Program-made: the position numbers and the translations under genes | The notes under the pieces: generated by a model | Database searches by the model: none | The model's input: the letters and a program-made list of their open reading frames with translations, nothing else | What the model was told of the DNA's origin: nothing | Shown: in pieces, positions 38,430 through 39,969 of the stretch | How the letters are laid out: every line of letters begins with the position of its first letter | Numbering within the stretch: the stretch's first letter is position 1 | DNA from: an uncultured Caballeronia sp. | Lineage (GTDB): Bacteria; Pseudomonadota; Gammaproteobacteria; Burkholderiales; Burkholderiaceae | Length of the DNA: 39,969 bases | Assembly: GCA_940588625.1 (NCBI GenBank) | Contig: CALNPU010000014.1 | Span: 1 to 39,969, forward strand | Reading direction: 5' to 3'

Positions 38430-39602
38430 CTACGTCATTGTGATGCTGAACCGCCTGCATTTCCCGCCGGCCATCTGCGCCTTCACCGCTTCGCCGAGCT
38501 GATATACGGCGAGTGCATAGAAGAAGCTGCAGTTGTAGCGCATGAGCACGTAGAAATTCTTCAGGCCAAGCGTGTATTCGGTCGCGCGGCCCGGCGTCGG
38601 CAAGTCGACGACCGTCACCGGCGTACCCGCTTCCGCCTCGGTGTTGAGCCCCGGTTCGCTTGTCAACAGGCCAGCTTTCGTGAGCTGCGCGAGCGACCTG
38701 TGCGGCTCGGGCTGACCATCGGCGGCTGCTTGCGCAATGCCTTGGCTGCCCGCGTCGCCCGCTATCTTCCAGACCACCGGCCGTTCCGATTCCCAACCGT
38801 GCTGCTTCAGATAGTTCGCGACGCTGCCGATGGCATCCGCGGGACTGGTCCGCAAATCGATGTGTCCATTGCCATCGAAATCTACCGCGTACTGCACGAT
38901 GCTGCTTGGCAGGAATTGCGCAATGCCGATCGCGCCTGTGTACGAACCAAGCACGGTAGTCGGGTCGATCTGCTGATCGTGCGTCCAGACCAGCAAATCC
39001 TCGAGATTCTTGCGGAACGTTGCTTGACGTTCGGCGCGGTTCGGCGTGTTCGGGTAGTCGAAGGTCAGCGTGGTGAGTGCATCGAGCGCGCGGAAGTTGC
39101 CCATGTACTGGCCATAGATGGTTTCTACGCCGATGATCCCAACAATCGCTTCAGGCGGCACGCCGTATTGATCCGACGCGCGCTGCAGCGCAGCCTGGTT
39201 CGCGCGCCAGAATTTCACGCCGGCCGCAATGCGTACCGGCTCCACAAAACGTGCTTGATACGCGCGCCAGTTCTTGCTGGCGAGAGTGGGCGAGGGCAGC
39301 ACCAGCTTCACGACGGTCGCCGAATAGCTCACGTGATTGAACAGGTCGTGCAGGGCGGCGGAATCGAAGTCGTAGCGTGCGACGAAATCGTTGATGAACG
39401 CGTCCACATTGGGATTGTTCGCGTAACGCTGCGGCACGATCTCCTCTACTTGCCCTTGCGGTGTGGCGGGTTGAGGCTGCGATTGCGCGACTGCCTGACC
39501 TATACCGAGTGTGCCAAGTGCGCAAACGAGGCTGGCGACTGAGGCGAGGCGCGCGGTTTGCGCCGAAAGAGGCAAGACGGTCGAAGCAAACTTGAAATTC
39601 AT
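38430..39602 (-). CDS. mltB: Membrane-bound lytic murein transglycosylase B
   Basis: 390 residues, intact. Cleaves peptidoglycan to 1,6-anhydro-muropeptides in the periplasm. An N-terminal signal segment (LASVASLVCALGTLGIGQAV) has no obvious lipobox cysteine. The SLT3-type catalytic region includes GVETIYGQYMGNFRALDALT (catalytic Glu) and YTGAIGIAQFLPSSIVQYAV. The C-terminal part covers YVLMRYNCSFFYALAVYQLG. ATG 39602 gives the typical start; the frame is open a further 19 codons upstream. The last about 10 residues (GKCRRFSITMT) look unlike the family and may be an altered C-terminal tail. Confidence 0.92.
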   Translation of the reverse strand: MNFKFASTVLPLSAQTARLASVASLVCALGTLGIGQAVAQSQPQPATPQGQVEEIVPQRYANNPNVDAFINDFVARYDFDSAALHDLFNHVSYSATVVKLVLPSPTLASKNWRAYQARFVEPVRIAAGVKFWRANQAALQRASDQYGVPPEAIVGIIGVETIYGQYMGNFRALDALTTLTFDYPNTPNRAERQATFRKNLEDLLVWTHDQQIDPTTVLGSYTGAIGIAQFLPSSIVQYAVDFDGNGHIDLRTSPADAIGSVANYLKQHGWESERPVVWKIAGDAGSQGIAQAAADGQPEPHRSLAQLTKAGLLTSEPGLNTEAEAGTPVTVVDLPTPGRATEYTLGLKNFYVLMRYNCSFFYALAVYQLGEAVKAQMAGGKCRRFSITMT

Positions 39603-39814
39603 AGTGTGCGTAATTGTGGCGATGTAACGCAAGGCGCGCCGGGAATGCGCGCAGGTCATACGAGAGTCGGATCAGTATAACCGACGCGTTTTCGGGACCA
39701 TCCCGAAAACTTTTTGAGCGTGCGCGGACGCTGCAAAAGCGGCACTGTACAGCCGTGTCATTTCCAGTGTGGTAACTTAACGAGAATCCGCACGGTGCGT
39801 CGTTCGTTCCAGGT
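39603..39814. other. Intergenic region upstream of mltB
   Basis: About 210 bases between mltB (minus) and the IS1182-type element (plus). It presumably holds the mltB promoter. No clear promoter hexamers, repeats or coding sequence were recognised. The exact left boundary of the IS is uncertain. Confidence 0.4.
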
Positions 39815-39852
39815 TGTGTCAAGAAACGGTTTTTTTAAAGCGGCTAGAATTT

Positions 39853-39875
39853 CTCCTCCGATAGCGGAGGAGGAG
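39853..39875 (+). promoter_or_regulatory. Hairpin overlapping the transposase ribosome binding site
   Basis: ctcctccg (39853-39860) and cggaggag (39865-39872) form a perfect 8-bp stem with an atag loop. The right arm overlaps the Shine-Dalgarno sequence ggaggaggag (39866-39875), five bases before ATG 39880. Folding would hide the ribosome site, a known way to keep transposase expression low, especially on read-through transcripts from outside. Confidence 0.75.
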
Positions 39876-39879
39876 CGAT

Positions 39880-39969
39880 ATGAAGCGGTTCGTTCAAGGC
39901 GATGATCGTACGCAAAGCATTCTCCTTCCCGAAGCGCTTGATGGCTACGTGGCGGACTCGAATCCCGTA
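39880..39969 (+). CDS. IS1182-family transposase, N-terminal 30 codons
   Basis: The partial protein starts MKRFVQGDDRTQSILLPEAL and continues DGYVADSNPV, the characteristic start of IS1182-family DDE transposases, in which DxYVxxxNPVR precedes the helix-turn-helix region. It is open to the window edge. The catalytic DDE residues are outside the window, so whether the copy is intact cannot be judged. Confidence 0.85.
   Translation, partial: MKRFVQGDDRTQSILLPEALDGYVADSNPV

Larger units (their letters stand above)
39815..39969 (+). mobile_element. IS1182-family insertion sequence, 5' end only (cut by window edge)
   Basis: The left end with the transposase start is inside the window. The approximate boundary is set near ggttgtgtcaagaaac, which resembles a terminal repeat; the true end cannot be fixed without the right end. 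The family is assigned from the transposase N-terminus. The element is transcribed divergently from mltB. Confidence 0.6.

Noticed and set aside
38112..39542. 476-codon plus-strand frame across the cysM end and mltB
   Set aside because: It lies opposite the clearly recognised mltB and crosses the bidirectional terminator; no domain is seen.
1..39969. CRISPR array, prophage, toxin-antitoxin or defence system
   Set aside because: No spaced direct repeats, cas genes, phage structural genes or recognisable toxin/antitoxin pairs were seen; the repeats found are two-copy tandem duplications or hairpins.

Overview
The window is about 40 kb of GC-rich betaproteobacterial chromosome. Gene content and order (ompA-ubiG-gph, gyrA, serC-pheA-hisC-tyrA-aroA-cmk-rpsA-ihfB-lapA-lapB, ugd-rfaE-rfaD, comEA-like, cysM, mltB) and the protein sequences point to Burkholderiaceae, most likely the Burkholderia / Paraburkholderia / Caballeronia group. 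Many genes are broken by indels and nonsense codons, and IS elements cut both window edges. That combination suggests a lineage in genome erosion, such as a host-restricted symbiont. This is inference; no marker in the window fixes the species.

Region 1 (1-16.8 kb) is mostly decaying accessory metabolism. On the left, an IS3-family element (minus strand) truncates a GNAT acetyltransferase. Then come a frameshifted citrate-type MFS symporter, a frameshifted TPR/glycosyltransferase-like protein, a frameshifted ArsR regulator next to an intact cation-efflux transporter, and a broken FAD monooxygenase. A complete but ruined NAD-dependent formate dehydrogenase module follows (fdsG-fdsB-fdsA on the minus strand, with its divergent ModE/PBP-type regulator on the plus strand). 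After it lie a small intact secreted protein, a damaged family-4 glycosyltransferase, a broken PAP2 phosphatase, an intact tmRNA gene and a broken gph.

Region 2 (16.8-39.6 kb) is housekeeping and almost entirely intact: ubiG, ompA, gyrA, a DUF2059 secreted protein, serC, pheA, tyrA, aroA, cmk, rpsA, ihfB, lapA, lapB, ugd, rfaE1, rfaD, a ComEA-like protein, cysM and mltB. Together they cover serine/pyridoxal, phenylalanine, tyrosine and chorismate synthesis, the LPS heptose core and its assembly control, DNA topology, translation, and cysteine and ubiquinone synthesis. The one broken member is hisC, inside the serC-aroA cluster. The right edge holds the first 30 codons of an IS1182-family transposase.

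The clearest unusual signal is mutational. Several gene-breaking lesions are perfect short tandem duplications (4, 5, 7, 7, 11 and 22 bp) at sites where related proteins have a single copy. Further tandem repeats (7 and 15 bp) lie in two regulatory regions. Homopolymer read errors do not explain these, and the long essential genes nearby carry no frameshifts, so most lesions look genuine. No rRNA, tRNA or CRISPR array was seen.
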